Of a DNA stretch of 64,000 nt, positions 34,231-44,103 are shown piece by piece. Both the position numbers and the translations under genes were made by a program. The stretch comes from Setomelanomma holmii (lineage: Eukaryota; Ascomycota; Dothideomycetes; Pleosporales; Phaeosphaeriaceae), in the NCBI GenBank assembly GCA_010015745.1, contig ML978184.1, positions 234,334-298,333 on the forward strand. The letters are read 5' to 3'. Under the pieces are notes generated by a model. The model searched no databases. It was not told the origin of the DNA and saw only the letters and a program-made list of their open reading frames with translations. Each line of letters starts with the position of its first letter. Within the stretch, counting starts at the first letter, position 1.

Positions 34231-35469
34231 ATGACCACCCAAGGCCAGGAAGCGAGTGTACGTGTTCCAGAACCAGTAGCAGCGCGCATATATTGACAAC
34301 ATAACCTCAGCCCCTCGCGCCCAACCTCACAGCCCTCCAGCGCATCCGCCAAACCTTCGCACAACCCGTCCTCGCATCCTTCGTAGCCGGCGGTGTAGCC
34401 GGCGCCGTCTCGCGAACCGTCGTATCTCCACTGGAGCGCCTGAAGATTCTCTTTCAGGTACAAAGCGTGGGGCGCAATGAGTACAAAATGTCGGTGCCGA
34501 AAGCGCTGGCAAAGATGTGGAGAGAAGAGGGTTGGAGAGGATTCATGGCGGGAAACGGAACGAATTGCATTCGTATAGTGCCGTATTCTGCTGTGCAGTT
34601 CAGCGCGTACAATGTTTATAAGAGAGTGAGTAGCCCTTTTCCGGTCTTTGGTTGAGGATGTGGTGGTCATGGAATTTTGGGTCCAAGAACGTTATGGAAT
34701 TGGAAAGCCATCGCAGTTTTCTGATCTTGGAGGGATTCGAGCGATCTTCTTGGAGTACGAAAAGGGGTCCAATATGCGTAGAGCTGGCAACACTACTATA
34801 AGCACAATTACTGACTGAACTCAGTTCTTTGAGCACGAACCAGGAGCGCCACTCGATGCCTACCAACGGCTGCTCTGTGGTGGCCTCGCTGGTATTACTT
34901 CCGTTACATGCACATACCCCCTTGACATCGTCCGAACACGATTATCCATCCAGTCCGCATCATTTTCGAGTTTACAAAGAAAAGCTGGGGAGGAACTACC
35001 AGGCATGTGGGCACTGCTAGTGAACATGTACAAGACCGAAGGTGGATTTCCCGCGCTCTACCGAGGCATTCTTCCTACAATAGCAGGCGTCGCGCCCTAT
35101 GTTGGTCTCAACTTCATGGTCTACGAAATGGCGCGCACACAATTCACGCACGAAGGGCAAAAAGACCCTACCGCAATTGGCAAGTTGGGAGCCGGTGCGG
35201 TATCAGGAGCTGTTGCACAAACAATCACATACCCATTCGACGTTCTACGACGAAGATTCCAGGTCAACACCATGAGTGGCATGGGATACCAGTATGCGGG
35301 CATTTTCGATGCTGTTCGCCAGATTATCCGCACCGAAGGCTTCCGGGGCATGTACAAGGGCATCGTGCCGAATCTTCTCAAGGTCGCACCCAGCATGGCG
35401 AGTAGTTGGCTGAGCTTCGAGATGACTAGAGATATGCTCATGGGCACGTGGAATTCTGGATTCTTATAA
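34231..35469 (+). CDS. Mitochondrial solute carrier, YPR011C type (probable APS/PAPS carrier)
   Basis: Exons 34231-34257, 34311-34625 and 34825-35469 give 328 aa. The first exon is only nine codons (MTTQGQEAS), followed by a 53-nt GTACGT...CTCAG intron. Three SLC25 repeats are present, each with the P-x-D/E-x-x-K/R signature: SPLERLK in repeat 1, YPLDIVRTR in repeat 2 and YPFDVLRRR in repeat 3. The order and surrounding residues (AGGVAGAVSRTVV, GNGTNCIRIVPYSAVQF, GISAVAQTITYPFD-like) match budding yeast YPR011C, a transporter of adenosine 5'-phosphosulfate and PAPS across the inner membrane. Closely related CoA and ADP carriers share the fold, so the substrate is inferred. The 199-nt second intron is the longest in the window. 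Confidence 0.9.
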
Positions 35470-36527
35470 GAGGAGAAAGAATGTGTGGACATCAAACACA
35501 ACTCTTACAGGGCATGCTTCCACGATGAAGCGTCAGCACAGCTCGGAGCACTGTCAAGTACAGCAAGAAGACAGCTCTTCATATCGACATTGACACAACA
35601 TATCGACCATCCTATCCCGCACACCGCCATGGCACATAATGTATAGTGCGCACACCACATCCTTTCCTATCATAGCATTTGCATTGGGACACGGGTCTTA
35701 GCCGGGGCTGGAATTGGAAGTTACCCTAGACACGGAAACACAGCGAAGGCGTTCTTGAATTGGTCCTACTGGCATTGTTTTCAATTTCAATTTTCAAGTA
35801 GAAAAAAGAACAGTGTCTGCGGGCCCTGATATACCAGTGGCCGTCTCCATAGAGTGGTGGGAACGTTGTATAACATTGGTACAATGGCATTGAGTTTATG
35901 ATCAAACCTTGTTACGAGTTCTCCATGATGCATATCTACATGTGCCTGTGCGATGACATTTACGCGTTTCCACGTGCATGATCGATCAGATCAGAGCCAT
36001 CGAAGAGCTCAAGCGTAATCTTGGAAGCTCACATGTGGCGTGACACTCGAGCCATAGACACATGTCCGCAGGCCGAGTCGACCGGGTGTAGATTTGCATA
36101 CAGTATATGAATAGGCACACAGCCACATGCTTGCTTCTTTTTTTGACAGATCTGACCTCGTCCTTGTCAAGAATCCGGGTTTTCGTTACGCAATCGAAAA
36201 GATGATCCCGTCTTGTGTTATTGATAAAGACTCAATGGGAGCTCAACTGTTTGTTTCACTGGATATTTGACATTTGTTTGGTTATTTTGAAAAGGAAGTA
36301 GGCATTTACAGACAATTCGAAATCGCCTTCCCACTGCATCTAATTTACAGCAAGCTAACCCATCCATAACCCTTGAACGCCCCCTTAGATCGAGCGAAGG
36401 GTAGCGAGAGACACGATGCTCGAGGAAAATAGGTAAGCTGGTACTCGTTCCTTCAATCTCCTGTCATCAAATTCGTCTCTTTCCACATCTCCTCCCTGTC
36501 ATTCAATTTATTGTCGTGTCCTCTCCT
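35470..36527. other. Convergent 3' spacer, about 1.06 kb
   Basis: This lies between the stops of the carrier and ISU1. No ORF of note lies here. It has T-rich stretches (about 36130-36300). No RNA gene is recognised; the length is more than two 3' ends usually need. Confidence 0.55.
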
Positions 36528-37296
36528 TTACGCCGTGGCCGCCGATACGGTCTCGATCTCGACCTTTGGCAGTGGCGCCGACTTGCCACCGAGATCTGTT
36601 TGTCGTGCGTTGGGGTTCTTGGTGTAGTAATTTGAAATGGCGGATTTGATCGCATCCTCGGCAAGCATGGAGCAATGCACTATCATCTCGTCAGTCCTGT
36701 TCCGCATCATGCGCATGCCAAACACTCACGCTTCACAGGCGGCAAGCAAAGCTCCTTCGCAATCTCGGTATTTTTAATCCGGCTCGCATCCTCCAGCGTC
36801 ATGCCCCGCACCAACTCGGTCAAATAACTCGAACTCGCAATCGCACTTCCACACCCGAAGGTTTTGAACTTGACGTCGCTGATAGTGTTGTTGTTGGGGT
36901 CTACGCGGATCTGGAGCTTCATGACGTCGCCGCATGCCGGTGCGCCGACAAGACCGGTGCCGACATCGTTATCAGCCTTGGACATGGAACCAACATTGCG
37001 CGGGCGGTTGTAGTGGTCGAGCAGTGCTGTACATGTTAGCTGCGCATTCATGAAGACTGCGATGAAAGATGAAGGTATTGGTGGCAGATCCGGGACCATG
37101 CAGACCATTGCCACTAATTCTTCGACATTCTCATTGCGCGAGAGAGCGACTTATCTTTCTCGTGGTACTGCCGCCGTCCAGTAGCCGATAGTGTGGGTGC
37201 TGCTGTGCGAACTGGCGATGCGATGTTCGGCCTGGCTGCCTTGCATAGAACTCTGCCGGCCTGCGAGGGCACTGATGCTGCGACTCTTCTAAACAT
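36528..37296 (-). CDS. ISU1: Mitochondrial iron-sulfur cluster scaffold Isu1 (IscU)
   Basis: Exons 37296-37155, 37023-36730 and 36679-36528 give 195 aa. Isu1 is the scaffold on which Nfs1-Isd11 builds [2Fe-2S] clusters before Hsp70 Ssq1 hands them on. The first 40 residues are a basic presequence. The three ligand cysteines are present in GAPACGD, TFGCGSA and LHCSMLAEDA; Asp follows the first Cys, and the LPPVK motif bound by Ssq1 directly precedes the third. The second intron is GT-AG. The first is unusual: no GT-AG pair gives an open frame, while joining at ATAAGT...GCAC yields YHEKVLDHYNRPRNVGS, the exact family sequence (see the intron entry). The Met after the third Cys is the eukaryotic form. 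Confidence 0.95.
37024..37154 (-). other. Apparent AT-AC intron in ISU1
   Basis: The 131-nt intron begins ATAAGTCGC at 37154 and ends ...GCTAACATGTACAGCAC at 37024. The donor looks like the U2 consensus GTAAGT with +1 G changed to A, not like the U12 donor ATATCC. The branch site GCTAAC sits 11-17 nt from the end, as in its neighbours. Joining GAGAAAG to TGCTCGAC gives E-K-V-L-D, restoring the conserved YHEKVLDHY. Using the nearby CAG instead would give EKALLDHY with an extra residue. All GT dinucleotides near the end of exon 1 are in the wrong phase. Confidence 0.75.
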
Positions 37297-37749
37297 GGCG
37301 ATTGACGGCGTGTGTGGTGTCGCAGAGGTTCTTGGTTGAGATCGGTATCGAGGAGTATGTATCGAAAAGTCGTGGAATTGTTGTAGGTGCAGTGGAGGTG
37401 GTGATCGTGACGAAGAATGTAAGTAAAAGCGATGCTCGGCGACATCATTAGTCGCCTCCCGTGCCAAGCCGAACCCTACACCTCGGAGAAACGTCACTCT
37501 GGACCGCTGACCGAACGGTATTTCCGACAGGGTCGCATTGGCCTTATCAGATGAAACCACCCCGCTATGCCTTCAACTTTTAGGGACCCTTCCTTCACAC
37601 CACGCTATGCTTTTACTTGGAGTATGCGCTGTCCGCAGACTTACTTGCATGCGCTGCCATCATGCAAAATCCGTTATCGCAATGCTTGATCCGAAGCAAC
37701 TCCGCGCCCGCTATGCTAGCCCGTGATGCATGACCTAGACCGTCCCGTC
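37297..37749. other. Spacer between two minus-strand genes
   Basis: About 450 bases between the ISU1 start and the UBP14 stop. It should contain the ISU1 promoter. No separate gene is seen. Confidence 0.6.
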
Positions 37750-40353
37750 TTACAAACGCCTGAAGAAATACACGTACGCAAACTTCTTCATCTCCTCCAC
37801 GTCGACAGCCTTGGCAACCTTCTCGTCGTTGAAGAGAACCCACGACGCTGTTTGCTCGTTTGGTAATTGCTTGCGAACGAAAGCAACATAGTGACTGCTC
37901 GCTGTTAGCATACGACGAGTGAATATATCGACGGTATCACTTACCCAGCGTGGATCGAGCTGCCTTTATGGCAGACGATGGACTGAAGCTGAAAGTTCGC
38001 AGGTAGCTCTTCACTTCCTGGAAACGTCTTCTCCCGCTGTGTTGCAGGTGCCTTGGATATTGGTTAGACTGCATCATAAAGCTTGTTGCGTTCCACATAC
38101 CTCTGAGTCGCTTCCTTCGCCAAAGTCACCTTGGGCGTTGGGATGGCTGAACAACCAATCCACGGCACGTTCCATATCGCCTCCTGTCTCCTTCAAAGCC
38201 TGCCGCGCTTGAGGTGCACTGAAACCCATGGCTCCTAAGTTCTCAACCTTCTCGGAGTCAATTGCAGTGGAAGCAGTATTGCCTCCCGAGCCAGGATTAA
38301 AGTCTGCAGGATCATCGATGTCGGGGTCCTCCATATGTGAGAAGAGCCAATTGGAAGCAGCCTCTGGGTCTTCGTTGCCGGTCGCATGCAGAGCCTTTTC
38401 GCATCTGACTCTGGGGAATCCCATAGCCTCGAGCATGGACAGTGCGGCTTCGTTAGGCACCCACTTACTGGAGGAACTTCCCGCATCTGCATTTTCCGGC
38501 AGGAGCTCTTCGCCATCAGCAAGCCCGTGCGACTTGTACGCATCGAACGAGAAGGCTTCGTCGTTGACAATGACTGGCACGTCTTGCTTCGTGGGCACCC
38601 AGTTGACTAATTCGAATCGCCTAGCGTTTACAGCAAGAACGGAAGGGAAGGTCTTGAACAAGCTCCTTTTGGTGAATCCATCCTTGCTGCCACACGCTCC
38701 ACACGTGAGCTCGACCATCTCTTCCGCAGTGAAGATGTCAAGGCACTCTTTCAGTGACACAGACTCGAACTCTTCCTTCTCTTGCGCCTTGTCTTTGCCA
38801 CTATCGTCCGTGACCTCCATTCGCGCCTCCTTCGGTATTCTTCGAATCGGTACCGGGATGGATATGTTTTCTTGTTCATCAGTCCTGTACCGGACGCGCT
38901 TACAGCTGATGCACTGCAGCCGCTGCTCCATGGCGAATCGAAATGCATCCACTGGGTCTTTGTGAGGCGCAACGTGTTGAGACCGTGAGATGAGTTTGAG
39001 CAAGTGCAGAAGTAATTCGAAAGCATCTTGCTGCCGCATTGTGGAAAACTCGACATGCCCACGCCCGATCAAGTGCTTTAGCATCGCGGGAGCGAGACCC
39101 CGCTGATGCGGGGCCTCAGGCGAATGTTCTGAGACCGAGACATTGCTATCTGGTTTGGAATACCGTCCAGAGATCAAGCCATCTGCGACCTTTCGAAGCT
39201 GTATTTCGAGATCCTCAGCCGGCCGTTGCGTGCTCGGCGATTCTTCTTCCGGGAGATAATATCGGTCTTTGAATTCGGGCATGGCAAAGAGTGCCTGCAA
39301 CGTGCTGTTGAGATAGCAGCTATTCCCGAGGTTTTTGAGCCCGGTTAAATCTGGTCCAAATAACGGCTGTAGCTCTTTGCCGTCCTCTGTGACCATGGCA
39401 AAATCCCAGCGTAGATTCTGCTCGACTTGCATTTCTGTGAGACTCTTCTCCGTCTTCACTCTGTCCTTGATATTGATTCCCCAGTGAGCGAGGTGGTTCG
39501 GTAGTTCGGGATCGATGCGCTCTTCGTCGCAGGCGTAGCAATAGATATCGGCAGTCCCATCAGCAGTCAATGATCCCAGCTTGACTGCAACTGGATGCCC
39601 AGTCGTCTTTGTGTGTCCCACTCCGTGCGAGTTGCCACCGATGCCGCCGAACTGTTGACGGCCACAGCCAAGGTTGCCACAGGAGAGGCAGAGCCAGAGA
39701 TTCTCATTCAATTCACACTCGGAACAATGCCCTAGGCTCTGAGACTCGGTCTGCCTCGCCGTCTCCTGCTCCAGACATAGCGTGTGCTCACAGGCAGTCA
39801 GCTCCTGCTCCCAAGCCTTGACTTCTTCCTGCCTCGCGAATGTGCTCGCCTTGAGGACCGCGTCGACAAGCTCTGAGAGTTTTCCAGAGGTATGGTCCAC
39901 GTCGTCGACTCCGCACTCGTAGCACTTCACTTGTGTTGTAGTATCGTAACGGTCGCTTTCCGTCTCGGCGGCAATGGCCAGCTTGGTGACTTTCTGTGGC
40001 GGCTCGTCGCGTCTGATATGTTTCCGCGTGCGCTTGATATTCAGAACGAGGGGATGATTCGTAGAGGACACGTGTAGGAGGGAGTGATTTCGGTCGCTTG
40101 TGCAGCCTCCGTTGAAGCAGTATAGGCAAACATCGAGGCCGGTGGGGTCATCCTATACTCTTGTCAATCTTTGAAGCCTAAGTGAGCTTCATCTAAGTCC
40201 TACAATAGAGTCAAAGCACTGAGTGCAGTCTTCGCGATATACTGACTGCGTTGGCCCGGGAGCTCGTAGCTCTGTTGACATGTTAGAAGGCGGTGATACA
40301 TTTGGAGGAGACGCGGGGCACGTACCAGGCGCGTTGACGTGTGTGCAGGCCAT
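37750..40353 (-). CDS. UBP14: Ubiquitin carboxyl-terminal hydrolase Ubp14 (USP5/isopeptidase T)
   Basis: Exons 40353-40326, 40271-40204, 40152-38101, 38051-37945, 37894-37750 give 799 aa. The enzyme breaks down free polyubiquitin chains. The first exon is 28 nt. A variant N-terminal zinc finger (YREDCTQCFDSIDDP, LDVCLYCFNGGCTSDRNHSL) is followed by the ZnF-UBP domain that grips the free ubiquitin tail (about 175-260, CSECELNENLWLCLSCG...CGRQ...HPVAVKL). The Cys box GLKNLGNSCYLNSTLQ carries the nucleophile near 311. Two UBA domains (about 600-640 and 667-705, both MGF-containing) are inserted in the catalytic domain. The His box SSIHAGHYVAFVRK spans the exon 4/5 join, so the catalytic His depends on the last splice. 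The architecture and length equal the family. Confidence 0.95.
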
Positions 40354-40910
40354 TGCACTGCCGTAATCAGTTTGACGCTTCTGGAAACGCAGTTGTTTTG
40401 AGAAAAGTGGGCGAGAAGAGAGGAAATAAAGAGCGATGCGACTTTATTGACGGTTTGCTTGCCCCAGTTATGACGGAAGGCAACATAGCTTTGGTGGGGC
40501 AAATAGCTGACAGGGACCTGCATACACTAATAGCCTTACCAAACAGGCACTGACTACAAGTGCTTCATCTGGCCGAAAATCCATACATCAAATGATCGCT
40601 CCTCTTGCTCGAGATTAGGGAAATTTGTTGATGTTGATATTTACATGGATCATCTTTTTGGGATAGCTTCTCAAGTATGAAGCTCGCTGTGGATGTCTTC
40701 CAAAAAGCCGGAGAGCAGAATTTGACAGCACATGAGTCCACCGAGTACGATACAAGAACCACGACTGTCAATCTATGGGCTGAACAGTGAGGCCATTGAG
40801 GCATTTCTCGCTATTATAACATTATTACAATCGTTACCTTTGAACAGCTTTGGACCTCCTCGACCACGTAAGTAGCCGCACAAATAGTCCTGTCGCTAAA
40901 ATGTCTCCGC
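40354..40910. other. Spacer between two minus-strand genes
   Basis: About 560 bases between the UBP14 start and the POL5 stop. It should contain the UBP14 promoter. An ATG-rich 70-codon plus frame has no motif. Confidence 0.55.
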
Positions 40911-43900
40911 CTACTTCCCCTGCTGCCGTGCATTCAACGACCAGTTTGTAAATGTCGTGAATAATGACGGCTGCAACTGGGACTTCTTCTCCTTGAACCA
41001 CTGCTTCTGGGTCTCTGCATAGACATCGGCCACACCCGCATAATTCTCCCTATCCATGCCAACAAGCACCTTCACAAAATGCAAGCTCGTACTGCTGCAT
41101 GCATCGGCGTGGATCTTTGCTCCTCCGCCAAGCTTGGCCTCCTCGTGGACTTCCTTGAAAATCGCCCAAGCGCCCTCCGCATCATCGGGCCTGGGCAGTG
41201 GAGCCTTATGCTTCGTGCGACTATCAAAATGTGTCTTGAGCAACTTCGAGGCCTTCTCCGCGAGTTGCTTGTTCGCACTCGCACGCGTACGACGTACAAT
41301 TGGCAACAAGACTTGCAATGTGAGTGGATTAGAGTACTGCTTCTCCAGGTAAATGGCGAGAAGGTCTAAGACTCGTCCTTTAAAGTGAACGACATTATGC
41401 TTAGCGTCCTCGCGTTCCTTCTTCTTGCTTGTCGTCTTGCTGCGCTGTAGGAAGATCTTGCTCAAGTGAGGGTCGAGAGCCATCATTTGCTCGTCGTCCA
41501 TGTCTGATTCATCGGACGTTTCGTCGTCGTCTTCACCGTCTGCGCCGGGTTTGGAGGTCTGCAGCGTCATTGCTAGCAGGTTATTGAACTGTGTCAGTTC
41601 GGCATCGTCTTCGCTTTCGTCGTCATCACTTGTGCTGCTGTCGCTGTCACTTTCGCTTTCAAACGCGGAGTCACCATCTGAGTCTCCCTCTCCGTCTACC
41701 ATCGCAACATCTGAGTCGACATCAGAATCATCGCTACTTTGGCTCGACTCGCCCTCCTGATCGTCGTCGTCGGCCTGATTGAATAGTTCTTTCTGGCCAT
41801 CCAGGTTTTCCTCGGTGTCGAGAATGTCGGTTAATGAGCTCAAGCCGGCAGCGCTGATTTCGGAAGCAAAGATGGACAGCGCCTCCTCCCCAATCTTCCG
41901 GAACAGGGTGCGTTGATTGCCGAGGAAGGACAGAACGATCTCCACGAATACGTCTGAGCCTTCATCGGTGGACTCCTTCGCTTTTTTGAGCATTGCCTTT
42001 CGAGAGACGTCAAGATCATCAAGCATCATGACCGCGTCGCCCTCCCCATTATAGACCTGAAGGATCGTCAAGGAGTAGAGTAGGATAAAGCCCTCAGCAG
42101 CCAATTTGTTTCCAGCTATGGAGCCCTAGATTCAAGTCATTAGTCAGGAATCTTTGCTCGACCGTTGACGAGCATACCTTTGCAGAAATTGCATCCAAGG
42201 TCTGTGATGCTTTTTCTAGTGTCTCGCTAACTGACCTGTCTGCCTTGAATGCCAGAGTCAAAGACTTCGACGAAGTACTCTTTGACCTGATCATCCCTAC
42301 GACCATGAGCGCAAAGGTCGAGCGAGAACCTACATCCACTGCCAAGAGCTTCGTGAGGCACGAGGAGAGGCGTTCCTGAAATGTTTGCCGACTCTTCTCG
42401 CTCAAAGGGGGAAGAGGGACTTTGCTCGTCTTTGCGCCTTCACTAGGGACGAAATAGGCATGCTCGACAAGGATCTCTAGACTCTTCCCAAGCCAACTGT
42501 CCTGCTCAACTGCCTCATTGGCCAGTTCGTCGTAACGCTTGAAATGCTTGATCAAGTTCAACACCAGGTCTGCAATGACTTGTCGGCGGTTGTGAGCGAC
42601 AACTTCATCCTCGGTTTCTGGGCGAAGGATCAGAGTATTGAGGTGGCGCACAATCTTCTTGAGGGTATCGTTGTTAGCAGATAGAAGGATGTGCTCGAGT
42701 GTCTTTGTTCTTGTAATCTTGTCGAACTCAATGCTGCCGTTTTTCGACGTGAGTGCCACAAATATCGGCAATGCAGATGTCGGCTCGCGCTGCACTCTTG
42801 CTTGTATCGAGGTCAGAGCAGCCAATGCGGCAGAGTGTAGAAATCTGTCATCCTTCTTGCTCTGATTGATCAGGGTACGCATCAGATTTGGGCTGAGCAA
42901 TGTGAAGACGGATTGGTCCGGGACTTCATGAAACATGCTGCTCAAGAGCTTGAAGCCCCATGCTTTGCGCTCATGGGACGAGGTGGACGTGAACAGGTTG
43001 TCTGCCGATATCAGTCATGTTCAGGGGACACGGTGCATACACTTACTATCGACAACATCGAGCCAGAACCCATGGAAGTCGGCTTTGGTTGCGTCCTTCC
43101 TGGCACTCTTGTCATGCGCATCTCTCTGCAAAATCTCACCTATGACTAGGTTCCACGCAAAGGTCGGATTTGGACTCGCTGCAGCGGTCTTGATGTTCTC
43201 GCTGTCCCCATTCTCAGATCGACCTTGATAATTCTCCTTCAAAATCTTTGCTAGCCGGGACCTGTCCTTTCTTGACAACGGGTCTTTCCCATGCCAAACG
43301 CCTTCCGGTAGCACATCTTCATAATCGGCCTTCACGGTCAACCAGATGGCCACGCCCTCAGGTGTCGAAACGAGTTTGACATCGCCTAGGCGCCCAATCA
43401 TAGCCTTTGCGCATGCCTGGTGCTTTGCTTGACCTTGAAGACTTTTCGCTGCTTCGACCAGGACCATGCCGCATTCTTCGCGTAGCCAGGGGACATCGCG
43501 CGCCATTCCATAGATATGGTCGAGAAGCTGATTCCAGCATTCCATGGAAAGTTCTGGTTCGATAACTATTGAAGATTGCAGCAAGGCTTTGTACCCGAAC
43601 AATCTTCCAATAAGGTGGTCACGCCGTTCCTGATTCTGTGAGTAAAATGCGTGTATGCAGAAGAATGTTACAATACTTACTCGACCGGGTACATTACCCT
43701 CGACCTTGGTCTTCTCTTCGACCGATTTGATTAGGGAGGCCACATTGAGGTCAAAGCCTTCGATGGCATTCTCCTTCTGACCGAATAATTGTCGAAGAAG
43801 TTCAGTCAAGGTGAGGGAAAAGCCAATACGTGCTGCTTTGCGTTGACTGCAAAGACCGTTGATTAAGCGCGAAAGCGCATTCTCCACATCCTTGGCTGCT

Positions 43901-44103
43901 GGTTTGCTCTCAGGCGAAAATTTGATAATGAGTTGTTTGGCAGCTTCCAAGCGTGTGTCGTCCGCTTCCGCGGCTAGATCGTCGTAGAGCTTCGACATCT
44001 TCAACTGTTCCTCATTGTTTTGTCGGCGACGCTTCGCGGGCGCCTCGTCCGGCTCAGCACCTTGAACGGACGCATGGTATCTCTTGCGGGCCTCAGTACC
44101 CAT
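40911..44103 (-). CDS. POL5: Pol5 / MYBBP1A-like nucleolar protein (DNA polymerase phi)
   Basis: Exons 44103-43681, 43635-43047, 43001-42178, 42125-40911 give 1016 aa. Pol5 is a nucleolar HEAT-repeat protein needed for rRNA synthesis and large-subunit assembly; despite its old name it is not a working B-family polymerase. Family features: an N-terminal basic KRRRQ patch, helical repeats (RLINGLCSQRKAARIGFSLTLTELLRQLF, RDHLIGRLFGYKALLQS), FAWNLVIGEIL near the second intron, and a long acidic Asp/Ser/Glu tract at about 725-790, followed by the short C-terminal helical part (RGRVLDLLAIYLEKQ-like). The first intron is 45 nt (GTAAGT...CACAG), a multiple of three with no stop, so unspliced RNA would still be read through. 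It is convergent with nothing; UBP14 follows on the same strand. Confidence 0.93.

Noticed and set aside
37027..37154. AT-AG reading of the ISU1 first intron (acceptor at TACAG)
   Set aside because: It keeps the frame but gives EKALLDHY with an extra residue; the AC end three bases on restores the conserved EKVLDHY.
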